DNA from: JAFDVN01 sp964472275
Lineage (GTDB): Bacteria > Acidobacteriota > Holophagae > Holophagales > Holophagaceae
Assembly (NCBI GenBank): GCA_964472275.1
Contig: CAYYJN010000001.1
Span: forward strand, 28,882 to 92,881
Direction of reading: 5' to 3'
Length of the DNA: 64,000 bases
Shown piece by piece: positions 56,441 to 64,000 of this stretch. Position numbers and translations under genes: made by a program. The notes under the pieces were generated by a model. It made no database searches. It saw only the letters and a list, made by a program, of their open reading frames with translations, and had not been told where the DNA came from. The first letter of the stretch is position 1. Each line of letters begins with the position of its first letter.

Positions 56441-56506
56441 CACTTTGGGATTGCGGTGAGGAGTTTGCCCTCGTAAGGTGAGGGTCACCCCAAAGGAGCC
56501 CCATCC

Positions 56507-57976
56507 ATGAAACGCCTCAGCGTCCTTGCCCTCTGTCTCTGCGCCCTCCCCATGCTGGCTCAGGCCCCCGCCAAGGCCGACAAGAAGCCAGAGAAGCCCC
56601 ACTTCGAGTTCGGCATTCCGGACAAGCCCTTCACCAGCGACATGGCGAAGCTCGTCCAGGAGGTCGGCGACCACTCCCAGGCCTACGCGAACCTCCAGGA
56701 GATGACCGACACCATCGGCCCGCGCCTCACCGGCTCCCAGAAGCTGCGCGACGCCCAGGCCTGGGCCATGAAGAAGCTCGAAGGCTACGGCGCGGTGAAT
56801 GTCCATGAAGAGGCCTACGACTTCGGCAAGCCCTGGTTCCGCGGCTCGGCTTCGGCCCGCCTCCTCAACGGCAACAATCAGCAGCTCGAAATCGCCCAGT
56901 GGGCCTGGACCAACGGCACCAAGGGCGCGATCAAGGGCGAGGTGGCCCTGCTCGACGCCAAGACCTTGGACGAGCTGAAGGCCGTCCTGCCCAGCCTCGA
57001 CGGCAAGATCGTGCTCTCCGTCTCGCGGCCCCGCCCGACGGCGGAAGAGCGCAAGGACCCCAAGGCCATGGAAGCCTGGTTCAAGTCCTACGCGGACATC
57101 ATGAAGCAGGCGAAGTACGCGGCCGTGCTCCTCAGTTCCGAGAAGGACAACGGCTTCCTGACCATGAGCGGCAGCCCGGATCCCCGCTGGAGCGGCAGCA
57201 CGCGGCCCATGGCGGTGATCTCCAAGGAGCACGCGAACCTGCTCAAGCGCCTCATCAAGGAGGACGGCCAGCACCCGCAGATCGAGCTGGAGCTGGGCGG
57301 CCACCTCGGCGACGCTCCCGTGAAGGCCTACAATGTCGTCGCCGAGATCAAGGGCTCCACTTGGCCTGATCAGGTCGTCATCGTCGGCGGCCATCAGGAT
57401 TCCTGGGATCTCTCCACCGGCGCCACGGACAACGGCACCGGCACCGTCGTCGCCATGGAGACGATCCGCGCCATCAAGGCGCTCGGCGTCGCGCCCAAGC
57501 GCACCATCCGCTGCATCCTCTTCAGCGGCGAGGAGGAGGGCCTGCTGGGCTCCAACGCTTATGCTCAGGCTCACAAGGACGAGATGGGAAACATCCAGGC
57601 CGTCCTTGTGGACGACATGGGCACGGGCCAGATCCAGGGCTGGCCGGACATGAACCAGGAGCAGTGGCGCGGCTGGCTGGCCCAGGCCATGGCGCCCGTG
57701 AACCAACTCGGCTGCACCGAGATCGGAGCCTTCATCCAACCCGGCGACACGGATCACTGGCCCTTCTACGAGATGGGCGTGCCAGCCTTCGCCGCCATCC
57801 AGGACCCGTTGGACTACATGACCATGACCCACCACAGCCAGGTGGACAGCCTGGAGCATGTGAAGAAGGATGACCTCACCCAGGGCGCGCAGTGCATGGC
57901 CGCCGCCGCGTGGTTCTTCGCCAACTGCCCCGATCGCGTGCCCCACATCGAGCCCGCGAAGAAGATGGCCCACTGA
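56507..57976 (+). CDS. Secreted M28-family metallopeptidase (copy 1)
   Basis: Zinc aminopeptidase-type protein of 489 residues with signal peptide (cleavage near LAQAPA). An inserted PA-like domain in the middle is followed by the peptidase part: VIVGGHQDSWDLSTGATDNGTG (His, Asp), LFSGEEEGLLGSNAY (Glu-Glu), VDDMGTGQ (Asp) and THHSQVDSLEHV (His). AGGAG upstream. The next gene is a paralogue with about the same length. A likely role is extracytoplasmic peptide degradation. Confidence 0.92.
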   Translation: MKRLSVLALCLCALPMLAQAPAKADKKPEKPHFEFGIPDKPFTSDMAKLVQEVGDHSQAYANLQEMTDTIGPRLTGSQKLRDAQAWAMKKLEGYGAVNVHEEAYDFGKPWFRGSASARLLNGNNQQLEIAQWAWTNGTKGAIKGEVALLDAKTLDELKAVLPSLDGKIVLSVSRPRPTAEERKDPKAMEAWFKSYADIMKQAKYAAVLLSSEKDNGFLTMSGSPDPRWSGSTRPMAVISKEHANLLKRLIKEDGQHPQIELELGGHLGDAPVKAYNVVAEIKGSTWPDQVVIVGGHQDSWDLSTGATDNGTGTVVAMETIRAIKALGVAPKRTIRCILFSGEEEGLLGSNAYAQAHKDEMGNIQAVLVDDMGTGQIQGWPDMNQEQWRGWLAQAMAPVNQLGCTEIGAFIQPGDTDHWPFYEMGVPAFAAIQDPLDYMTMTHHSQVDSLEHVKKDDLTQGAQCMAAAAWFFANCPDRVPHIEPAKKMAH

Positions 57977-57987
57977 TTCGGATCAGG

Positions 57988-58023
57988 GCATCAGACGGGT
58001 CCCGCGAGGGGCCCGTCTGATGC
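57988..58023. repeat. 16-bp hairpin between the two M28 peptidase genes
   Basis: GCATCAGACGGGTCCC and its complement (one G.U pair) close a GCGA loop of GNRA type. No T tract follows. It is 12 bases after the first peptidase stop and 23 bases before the second start, suggesting an mRNA stabiliser or processing site, or a Rho-dependent end. Confidence 0.75.
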
Positions 58024-58046
58024 GCACCACCATCGAAAGGCCTCCC

Positions 58047-59498
58047 ATGCCCCGACTCGTTCTCGCCCTCGTCGCCTCCGCCGCGCTGGTCGCCCAGGCG
58101 CCGATCACGGTCACGCCTCCGGCGACGCCGACCATGCCCGGCCTCTTCCAGGCGGACCAGCTTCCCAAGACGGACGCCACGCGCATCCTCGAAGAGATCG
58201 CCACGCACTCGCAGGCCTTCTCCAACCTCGAAACGATGTGCGACACCATCGGCCCGCGCCTCACGGGCTCGGAGAACCTCCGCAAGGCCCAGGCCTGGGC
58301 CATGGACACCCTGAAGGGTTACGGCGCGGAGAATGTCCACGAAGAGGCCTATGAGTTCGGACCGCGCTGGACGCGCGGCACGGACAGCGCGCGGCTGCTC
58401 ACCCAGAACCATCAACCGCTCCAGATCGCGGCCATGGGCTGGACGCCTCCCACACACGGTCTTGTACGCGGCGAGATGTTGGTGATTCAGGCGGGCACCC
58501 TGGATGGCCTGCTCGCCTTCAAGGGGAAGTTGATGGGCCGCATCGTGATGATGGGCGCCCTCCCCAAAATTGACTGGAAGGACCCCAAGCAGCGCGAGGC
58601 CTTCCGGCAGGCCATGGCGTCCTTCAGGTCCGAAAAGCCGCTCGCCATGCTGGTCACGACTGAGAAGCAGGACGACCACATGACCATGAACGGCAGCCCC
58701 ATCGCGGGCGAGGGCCTCACCTCCGTGCCCACGGCCTTCATCGCCAACGAGCACGCGAACCAGCTCAAGCGTCTGGCCGCGCGCGGCGAGAAGATCGAAC
58801 TGGAACTCCAGATCGGCGGCACCACCAGCGCCGCGCCGGTGCAGGCCTACAATGTCGTCGCCGAAATCCGCGGCAGCGAGAAGCCGGATGAGGTCGTCAT
58901 CATCGGCGCCCACCAGGATTCCTGGGACCTCGGCACCGGCGCCACCGACAACGGCACGGGCACGGTGGCGGTGATGGAGGCGATCCGCGCCATCAAGGCG
59001 CTCGGCCTCCAGCCCAAGCGCACCATTCGCGCGATCCTCTTCTCCGGCGAGGAGGAAGGTCTGCGGGGCTCCTTCGCCTACACCAAGGCCCACAGCGACG
59101 AGCTGAAGAACATCCAGGCCGTGCTCATCGACGATCTGGGCACCGGCGCCATCAAGGGCTGGACAATGCAGGGTCGCGAAGATCTCGCTCCCGTCCTGGG
59201 CGCAGCTATGGCGCCCGCCAATGTCATCGGTTGCAAGGACCTGTTCTTCGGCAGCATCCCGTCGGCTTCCGACAACTGGCCCTTCGAGATGCAGGGCGTC
59301 CCGGCCTTCTTCGCCTTCCAGGACTTCGCGGACTACTTCACCAACACCCACCACAGCCAACTGGACACCCTCGACCATGTGAAGCCGGAGGAGCTCCTAC
59401 AGGGCGCCCAGGCCATGGCGGTCACCGCTTGGGGTCTCGCCAACGCGCCGGAGCGGCTGGCCCACGGGGAGCCGAAGAAAGACACACCTCCCGAGTGA
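58047..59498 (+). CDS. Secreted M28-family metallopeptidase (copy 2)
   Basis: Paralogue of the preceding gene, 483 residues, with signal peptide (PRLVLALVASAALVAQ) and the same zinc sites: IIGAHQDSWDLGTGATDNGTG, LFSGEEEGLRGSFAY, IDDLGTG and THHSQLDTLDHV. The start is the ATG with GAAAGG 6 bases upstream; the frame stays open further back but that is the 3' region of copy 1. Tandem duplication, both copies intact. Bidirectional terminator after the stop. Confidence 0.92.
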   Translation: MPRLVLALVASAALVAQAPITVTPPATPTMPGLFQADQLPKTDATRILEEIATHSQAFSNLETMCDTIGPRLTGSENLRKAQAWAMDTLKGYGAENVHEEAYEFGPRWTRGTDSARLLTQNHQPLQIAAMGWTPPTHGLVRGEMLVIQAGTLDGLLAFKGKLMGRIVMMGALPKIDWKDPKQREAFRQAMASFRSEKPLAMLVTTEKQDDHMTMNGSPIAGEGLTSVPTAFIANEHANQLKRLAARGEKIELELQIGGTTSAAPVQAYNVVAEIRGSEKPDEVVIIGAHQDSWDLGTGATDNGTGTVAVMEAIRAIKALGLQPKRTIRAILFSGEEEGLRGSFAYTKAHSDELKNIQAVLIDDLGTGAIKGWTMQGREDLAPVLGAAMAPANVIGCKDLFFGSIPSASDNWPFEMQGVPAFFAFQDFADYFTNTHHSQLDTLDHVKPEELLQGAQAMAVTAWGLANAPERLAHGEPKKDTPPE

Positions 59499-59502
59499 AA
59501 CG

Positions 59503-59527
59503 AAAAGGGCCCCTCGGGGCCCTTTTT
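59503..59527 (+). terminator. Bidirectional Rho-independent terminator
   Basis: AAAAGGGCCC, CTCG loop, GGGCCCTTTTT. Lies between the convergent M28 and hypothetical genes; the A/T arms let it work on both strands. Confidence 0.9.
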
Positions 59528-59543
59528 GGGGAGGGGAAAGGCT

Positions 59544-60026
59544 TTAGGACGCCAGCACCTGTCGAAGATCAGACAGGAGGCGGTCCAGCGTGCCCTGGGA
59601 CAAAGCCATGGGGATCTGCTGCTTGGCCTCGTCCTTCCGGGTGAAGGCGATGCGCTGCACCACCACCGAATCCCGGCCCAGGTTGATCTCATTGAACTGG
59701 ATGCCGTTGTCGTCTTTCATTGGGGGCAGGCTACGGAGCTGGATGAACATGCCCCGGCGGTCGTGGTCCACGATCTCCAGGCGCTCGCCCAGGTAGTTCA
59801 GGCGATCCGCCAGAAGTTCGGCTTTGGTGCGGAGCCGCTCGAAGCTCTGGCGCGGGGCCGCGCTGCGGGCGGCCTCCATGCGGCCGAGCTGGATGCGCCC
59901 GCCTTCGCGGCGGACCAGGGAGCAGACTTCCTCGCCCGCCGTCTGGATGGTCTCGGCCTGGAAACCTTCAAAGGCGCCGGGCTGGATGCTGTCGTCATAA
60001 CGCTTGGCGGTGCGAGTGCGCTTCAT
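59544..60026 (-). CDS. Hypothetical cytoplasmic protein of unknown function
   Basis: 160-residue protein, not recognised. It is hydrophilic, starts MKRTRTAKRYDDSIQPGAFEG, and has a predicted helix (SFERLRTKAELLADRLNYLGERL) and a possible second domain (GMFIQLRSLPPMKDDNGIQFNEI) with mixed strands. No signal peptide, membrane helix or cysteines beyond one. GGGGGA lies 5 bases upstream of the ATG. It is preceded by an AT-rich island. The RNA-binding YhaM-like gene follows upstream; no link can be claimed. Confidence 0.68.
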   Translation of the reverse strand: MKRTRTAKRYDDSIQPGAFEGFQAETIQTAGEEVCSLVRREGGRIQLGRMEAARSAAPRQSFERLRTKAELLADRLNYLGERLEIVDHDRRGMFIQLRSLPPMKDDNGIQFNEINLGRDSVVVQRIAFTRKDEAKQQIPMALSQGTLDRLLSDLRQVLAS

Positions 60027-60059
60027 GGTATCCCCCAAGGGACCTACCAAGCGATCACC

Positions 60060-60150
60060 ATGCCAAACTCGAAAAATACTTCAAATATTGAAAATAGGGA
60101 TATTAAAGATTCTAAAGATTCTCAAAATCCAGCCGATGAGTGACCATATC
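60060..60150. promoter_or_regulatory. AT-rich island with palindrome upstream of the hypothetical gene
   Basis: About 80 bases of clearly lower G+C than the surroundings. It holds the 13-base palindrome TTCAAATATTGAA (60080-60092) and a direct repeat AAAGATTCT/AAAGATTCT. Probably the promoter/operator zone for the minus-strand hypothetical gene. No ORF I can support covers it. Confidence 0.45.
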
Positions 60151-60153
60151 TGG

Positions 60154-61158
60154 TCAATTCGAAGAGTCGTGTCCAATTTTGGCCGGATCCTGCGCCTGGG
60201 GCCAGCGCACCTTGTAGATCATCCGCTCCAGGCTCCGGCTATAGGCGGACCAATGGGAGTCGCCCTCTTCCCGGATGGCGCGGAACATGACCTCCAGCTT
60301 GCCGTCCAGGTCATCCAAGTAATGGACGAGCAGGGCCTCGGGCGTCTTGGGCAGCACGGGCGAGCCGAACTCCATCCGGCCATGGTGGGAGAGGACGATG
60401 TGGAGGAGCTGGAGCCGCAGCTCCTCGGGGAAGCCGGGCTGGGCCTCCGCCGCTTTCTGGATCCACTGGGCTTCCATTGAGATGTGGCCGATGAGGTTGC
60501 CCGCGTCCGTGTAGCCGAAGCTGCGGGCGTAGCTCAGCTCGGCGGTCTTGCCCACATCGTGGAGAAGCACCCCGGCGAGGACGAGGTCGCGATTCATGCT
60601 CCGATAGTGGCCGCAGGCGCGCTCGGCCATGCCCAGGATGGAGAGGGTGTGCTCCAGCAGCCCGCCCAGGTAGACATGGTGCATGCTTTTCGCCGCCGGG
60701 GCCTTGGCGAAGGCCGCGCGCAGGTCTTCGTCTTCCACGAAGAGCGCCTGGAGCAGCTTGCGGATCCAGGGATCGGCGATGGAGGCGATCCAGCGGTCCA
60801 GCTCGGCGAGCATCTCGGGCACGGGCCGTTGGCTCACGGGGAAGAAGCGGGCGAGGTCGCCGACTTCGGCGTCCTGGGCGAAGCGGACCTTGTCCAAGCG
60901 CATCTGGGCGCGGCCGTTGTAGCTGCTGATGGCGCCCTTCACCTTGAGGAAGGCGTCCGCCTGGATGGCGTCCATGTCGCCTTCGATGGCGCGGATGTCC
61001 CAAAGGAACGCCTTCAGATCGCCGCTGGCGTCCGACAGCTTCAGCTCGAGGTAATCGGTGCCTTTGGCGCTGGTCTTGAAGGCGGCCTCCTGGGCCAGCA
61101 GGAAGCCCGTGAAGGTCTCGCCTTCCTTGAGGGAACGGAGCAGGGGCTGATCATCCAT
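60154..61158 (-). CDS. YhaM-like 3'-5' exoribonuclease (OB-fold plus HD domain)
   Basis: 334-residue protein. An N-terminal OB-type nucleic-acid-binding domain (residues about 14-95, with LSDASGDLKAFLWDI) is followed by an HD hydrolase domain (HHVYLGGLLEHTLSILG, LLHDVGKTAEL, LSHHGRMEFGSPVLPKTPEALLVHYLDDLDGK). This order matches YhaM/CbpF of Firmicutes, which degrades RNA and ssDNA. No transmembrane segment. It is followed by an S4-domain gene upstream on the same strand. Confidence 0.85.
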   Translation of the reverse strand: MDDQPLLRSLKEGETFTGFLLAQEAAFKTSAKGTDYLELKLSDASGDLKAFLWDIRAIEGDMDAIQADAFLKVKGAISSYNGRAQMRLDKVRFAQDAEVGDLARFFPVSQRPVPEMLAELDRWIASIADPWIRKLLQALFVEDEDLRAAFAKAPAAKSMHHVYLGGLLEHTLSILGMAERACGHYRSMNRDLVLAGVLLHDVGKTAELSYARSFGYTDAGNLIGHISMEAQWIQKAAEAQPGFPEELRLQLLHIVLSHHGRMEFGSPVLPKTPEALLVHYLDDLDGKLEVMFRAIREEGDSHWSAYSRSLERMIYKVRWPQAQDPAKIGHDSSN

Positions 61159-61179
61159 CGCCCCAGTGTAGGGCCTGTT

Positions 61180-61500
61180 TCAGTGGCTCCGGGGCGGCTT
61201 CCCTTGGGGCGCGAGCGGGTCTTCGGCGAGCCCCATGTCGAAGGGGATGCGCTTCTCCTCCAGCACCTCGAAGTAGGACCACTGGGCGCTCTTGGGCGCG
61301 TTGCCTTCGGGCAGGCCCAGCACGCGCACCTTCATGTGGCGGCTGAAGAGCGGAAACTCCAGCTCGTCGCCCGCCTTCACATCGAAGGCCGCTTTGCGGG
61401 GATGGCCGTTGACGCGGACCATGCCCTCTTCGCACAGGCCGTTGGCCAGCTCGCGGCGCTTGATGAGGTGGGATTTCTTGAGGTAGGCGTCGAGACGCAT
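61180..61500 (-). CDS. S4-domain RNA-binding protein (Hsp15/RqcP-like)
   Basis: 106-residue protein with an S4 domain (MRLDAYLKKSHLIKRRELANGL, then VRVNGHPRKAAFDVKAGDELEF). The short size resembles Hsp15/HslR or RqcP, which bind stalled 50S subunits with peptidyl-tRNA. The C-terminal 40 residues are not conserved to my knowledge. It lies between the SurA-like lipoprotein gene and the YhaM-like gene. Confidence 0.8.
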   Translation of the reverse strand: MRLDAYLKKSHLIKRRELANGLCEEGMVRVNGHPRKAAFDVKAGDELEFPLFSRHMKVRVLGLPEGNAPKSAQWSYFEVLEEKRIPFDMGLAEDPLAPQGKPPRSH

Positions 61501-61516
61501 CTGGCCTTCCTGAGCC

Positions 61517-62590
61517 TCAGCCCTTGAGGATCGTGTCCTTGGGCACCATGTAGCGGATGTTGGCGCGGGTGCGCAGATCCTGGAGGTAGCGCTCCACGGC
61601 GTTCTTGGCCTTGGGCTCCTGCACCTTCTCGAGGATCTTGTCCTTCACTTCCGCCAGGGGCGTGTGGCGGTCGTCCTCCTTGGCGATGAGCTGGAGGAGG
61701 ATGAGGTCCTTGTCCGTTTCAAGCAGCGGCGTCACCTCGCCCGGCTTCAACGCCCAGGCGGCCTGCTCGAGCTGGGGCTGGAGCAGGCCCTTCGCCATCC
61801 AACCCAGGTCGCCGCCCGTGTCCTTGCTGGCGGCGGTGGAATCGGCCTTCACGAGGTCCTCGAACTTGGCGCCGGCGGCGAGCTGCTTCTCGACCTCCGC
61901 CATCGTGGCGCGGGCCGCGTCGGTGTCCGCCGCGGTGGCGCCCTTGGCGATCACCAGCTCCCGCACGCGGAAGCGCGAGGGCTGCGCGTAGTCGCCGAGG
62001 TGCGCGTCGTAGTAGGCCTGCAGCTCCGAATCCTCCACGGCGATCTTGGAGTAGACCTCCCGGCCCAGCACCTGCTGCTGGAGCGAGCTCTGCTTCTGCC
62101 GCTTGATGAACTCATCGAGCCCGATGCCGATGCTGGCCTTCAGCGCTTTTTCGAAATCGGCGTCCGTGGCGAAATTGTTCTCCTTCTTGATCTGCTCCAC
62201 CATGGCGCGCACTTGGTCGTCGCCGACCTTGATGCCCAAGTCGTCGGCCTTGTCCGCCAGCAGATCGGAATCAACGAGACCCTGGAGCGTCTGCTCCCGC
62301 GCGGTGCGCAGCTTGGCGTCAAGCTCGGCGCCGGAGAACTGGCGATAGAGCGCGGCGTTCTGTTCCTCGACCGCCTGCTGCAAGGTGCGGCGGGTGATGA
62401 TGTGGTTGTTGACGATGATGAGGATCTCCTCGCGCACCTTCTTGGCGTCCGCCTCGGGGAGCTTGCCGATGGCGTCGGGCTGCGCGCCCGCGACCACGGC
62501 CGGGGTGGGAGCGGCCTTGGGCTTGCGATGACAGGCCAACCCACCGAGGACGGCGAAGGCGGCGAGGGGAACGGGAAGGACGCGCTTCAC
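61517..62590 (-). CDS. SurA-like periplasmic peptidyl-prolyl isomerase lipoprotein
   Basis: 357-residue protein with signal and lipobox GGLAC (Cys20). A SurA-type N-terminal helical domain follows (EEILIIVNNHIITRRTLQQAV, AREQTLQGLVDSDLLADKADDLGIKV), then a parvulin/PpiC domain (residues about 205-310, with DTGGDLGWMAKGLLQPQLEQAAWALKPGEV). Parvulin catalytic residues cannot be checked fully. GTG start overlaps the stop of the upstream gene (GTGA), so they are coupled. Probably an outer-membrane-protein chaperone. Confidence 0.85.
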   Translation of the reverse strand: MKRVLPVPLAAFAVLGGLACHRKPKAAPTPAVVAGAQPDAIGKLPEADAKKVREEILIIVNNHIITRRTLQQAVEEQNAALYRQFSGAELDAKLRTAREQTLQGLVDSDLLADKADDLGIKVGDDQVRAMVEQIKKENNFATDADFEKALKASIGIGLDEFIKRQKQSSLQQQVLGREVYSKIAVEDSELQAYYDAHLGDYAQPSRFRVRELVIAKGATAADTDAARATMAEVEKQLAAGAKFEDLVKADSTAASKDTGGDLGWMAKGLLQPQLEQAAWALKPGEVTPLLETDKDLILLQLIAKEDDRHTPLAEVKDKILEKVQEPKAKNAVERYLQDLRTRANIRYMVPKDTILKG

Positions 62591-63785
62591 TTGGTGGCCT
62601 CGGGCTTCGTCGCGGGCGCGGCTTCCGGCTTCGCGGGCGCGGTCGTCGTGGGGGCCGTAGCCGCCTCAGGCTTGACCGGCGCGGCTTCAGGCTTGGGCTC
62701 GGGCGCCTTGGGCNNNNNNNNNNNNNNNNNNNNNNNNNNNNNNNNNNNNNNNNNNNNNNNNNNNNNNNNNNNNNNNNNNNNNNNNNNNNNNNNNNNNNNN
62801 NNNNNNNNNNNNNAGCCGCCTCAGGCTTGACCGGCGCGGCTTCAGGCTTGGGCTCGGGCGCCTTGGGCATGGTGATCGTGACGGGGAATTCCTTCTTCAG
62901 CTTGGCCATGAGGTTCTTCCAGACCTCTTCCTGGCGCGCCTTGGTGGCCTCCTCGGTCACCTTCGCCTTGGCCTCCTCGAAAGTCTGCTGGCTGGCGGGC
63001 GTGCGCTTGAGCACCTGGATGAGGTGGTAGCCGTACATGCTCTTCACCGGCTCGCCGACCGTGCCGAGGGCTTGAGTCTCCACGGCCTTGGCGAAGGCGG
63101 GGTCCATGGTGTTGGGGTCGAAGTCCTCGTAGAGGCCGCCCTTGTCCTTGCTGCCCGGATCGTCGCTGTAGGTCGCGGTCAGATCCTCCAGCTTCTTGCC
63201 AGCCTTCAATTCCGCCTGGATGGCCGCGACCTTCTTCTTGGCCTCGTCGTCCGTCACGCCCTTGCCGTTGGTGGCGGGGCCGTTGACGAGCACGAGGATG
63301 TGCCGCGCGCTGTCCTTCTCCGGCGTCTTGAAGTCCTTGAGGTGGGCCGCGTAGTAGGCCTGGAGGTCGGCGTCCGACAGCTTCATCTGCGCCTGGAGCG
63401 CGGGGGATTCCTGCTTCAGGTATTCGCGGGCGAGCAGGTCGTCCTTCAGCTGATTCAGCGAGCGGGCGAACTCGGGCGTCTTGCTGAGGCCCATCCTGTC
63501 CGCCTCCAGCGCGAGCAACTTGCGCTCCGCGATGCGCGTGACCAGCTCCTCCTTCGCGCCCTGGACGATCTGCACCATCATCTGCTGCTGCTGGGGCATC
63601 TGGGCGAGGACGGCCTGGAAATCGGACTCGGTGACGACGGCGGGACCGACCTTGGCGAGGACGGGGTCCTTGGTCGCGGGCGCGGCGGCCTGCTTGGCCT
63701 TGGCGTGATGGGCGGGCTTCTTCGCCGCGGGCGCGTTCTGGGCGGCGAGGGACAGGGCGAGCAGGGACAGGATCACAGGGCGCAT
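62587..63785 (-). CDS. Periplasmic peptidyl-prolyl isomerase (PpiC/parvulin) with Pro/Ala-rich tail; contains an assembly gap
   Basis: Signal peptide (MRPVILSLLALSLAAQ), SurA_N-like helices (VTESDFQAVLAQMPQ...ERKLLALEADRMGL) and a parvulin domain (SARHILVLVNG...KKLEDLTATYSDDPGSKDKGGLYEDF...GYHLIQVL). The tail is Pro/Lys/Glu/Ala-rich. Within it lies a 100-N gap flanked by identical 55-bp copies. Merging the copies keeps the frame and gives 347 residues ending KPEATK, with the TGA overlapping the GTG of the next gene. Read through the Ns the frame shifts, an artefact. Real tail length is therefore uncertain. Confidence 0.82.
62659..62868. repeat. Identical 55-bp sequences on both sides of the 100-N gap
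   Basis: Bases 62659-62713 and 62814-62868 are identical and encode PKAPEPKPEAAPVKPEAA on the minus strand. 55 is a common assembler k-mer size, so this is probably a scaffolding overlap rather than a real tandem duplication, although a genuine repeat array could also have broken the assembly. Confidence 0.85.
62714..62813. other. Assembly gap of 100 unknown bases
   Basis: A run of exactly 100 N, the standard length used for unknown gap size. Confidence 0.99.
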
Positions 63786-63814
63786 GGGCGGCTCCAGGAA
63801 GGGGGTCGTCCGGC

Positions 63815-64000
63815 CTAGCGCCGGCGTCCGCCGCTGAGGATGTTCAGCAGCGCGATGAAGATGTTGTAGAGGTTCACGAAGAGCGAAAGGGCGAAGCCCA
63901 CGGGATTGCCGAAATCCGCCGTGCGCAGCATGGCCGAGGTGTCCCAGAGGATCTTGGCGGAGCTGGCGAGGACGATGACGCCGGAGATGACGAGGCTGAA
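63815..64000 (-). CDS. Bax-inhibitor-1/YccA-family membrane protein (C-terminal part)
   Basis: Only the last 61 codons are in the window. The sequence contains hydrophobic helices (FSLVISGVIVLASSAKILWD and GFALSLFVNLYNIFIALL) and ends ILSGGRRR, matching the C-terminus of bacterial BI-1/YbhL-like proteins (LNLFLxLLxLxGxRR). Likely a multi-helix inner-membrane protein; function in bacteria is not well established. Confidence 0.72.
   Translation of the reverse strand, partial: FSLVISGVIVLASSAKILWDTSAMLRTADFGNPVGFALSLFVNLYNIFIALLNILSGGRRR

Noticed and set aside
62659..62868. A genuine tandem repeat of 55 bp
   Set aside because: Both copies abut the N run exactly and the length fits a k-mer overlap, so scaffold overlap is more likely. 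I keep the real-array option open only as an alternative.

Overview
The window is a GC-rich (roughly two thirds G+C) bacterial chromosome segment with short gaps, many 4-base start/stop overlaps and long antisense shadow ORFs. The best guess is a Gram-negative member of the Acidobacteriota, probably the Holophaga/Geothrix group. The reasons are the RpoB and RpoC types, an RpoB carrying a cysteine-rich insert, a menaquinol-style Rieske/cytochrome b locus beside a cbb3 oxidase, and outer-membrane proteins (TolC-like, FadL-like, SurA-like). This is inference from gene content; no database search was possible.

Layout. 1-5.4 kb: tripartite RND efflux system (permease cut by the window edge, adaptor, outer-membrane lipoprotein), minus strand. 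5.5-7.6 kb: OPT-family transporter. 7.7-11.6 kb, plus strand: tightly overlapped SpoU methyltransferase, lnt and maf genes, then a receiver/HD-GYP protein. 11.6-21 kb, minus strand: one 13-gene respiratory operon. It encodes CcoN, a CcoO with an extra haem-c domain, a small membrane protein, a dihaem cytochrome c lipoprotein, a Rieske protein, a cytochrome b lacking one haem-ligand pair, two small membrane proteins, a second cytochrome b fused to an eight-iron ferredoxin domain, a FlpD/MvhD-like iron-sulfur protein, two more small membrane proteins and CcoS. It looks like a joint quinol oxidase plus terminal oxidase supercomplex with an unusual low-potential branch, and is the most interesting part of the window. 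21.2-24.6 kb: a large degenerate NTPase/TPR protein. 24.7-27.8 kb: panB, panC, two small secreted paralogues, panD. 27.9-33.4 kb: RNase G, a HAD protein, a LEA14-like lipoprotein, queD and pnp.

33.5-47.6 kb, minus strand: the classical transcription/translation block, in transcription order tRNA-Tyr, tRNA-Gly, tRNA-Thr, tuf, rpmG, tRNA-Trp, secE, nusG, rplK, rplA, rplJ, rplL, rpoB, rpoC. 47.8-53.6 kb: rlmB with a FadL-like porin, a small membrane protein, frr, a dienelactone-hydrolase-like protein, purM and folE. 53.6-59.5 kb, plus strand: DoxX, an alpha/beta-hydrolase fold protein that has lost its nucleophile, Dps, superoxide dismutase and two tandem secreted M28 peptidases. 59.5-64 kb, minus strand: an unrecognised protein behind an AT-rich island, a YhaM-like exoribonuclease, an S4-domain protein, two periplasmic peptidyl-prolyl isomerase/chaperone genes (one containing a 100-N assembly gap flanked by identical 55-bp sequence) and the end of a Bax-inhibitor-1-like gene.

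No CRISPR array, insertion sequence, prophage or rRNA gene was seen. The only gene-free stretch above 300 bases is the rplL-rpoB spacer (42245-42572), which holds a strong inverted repeat and a possible promoter.
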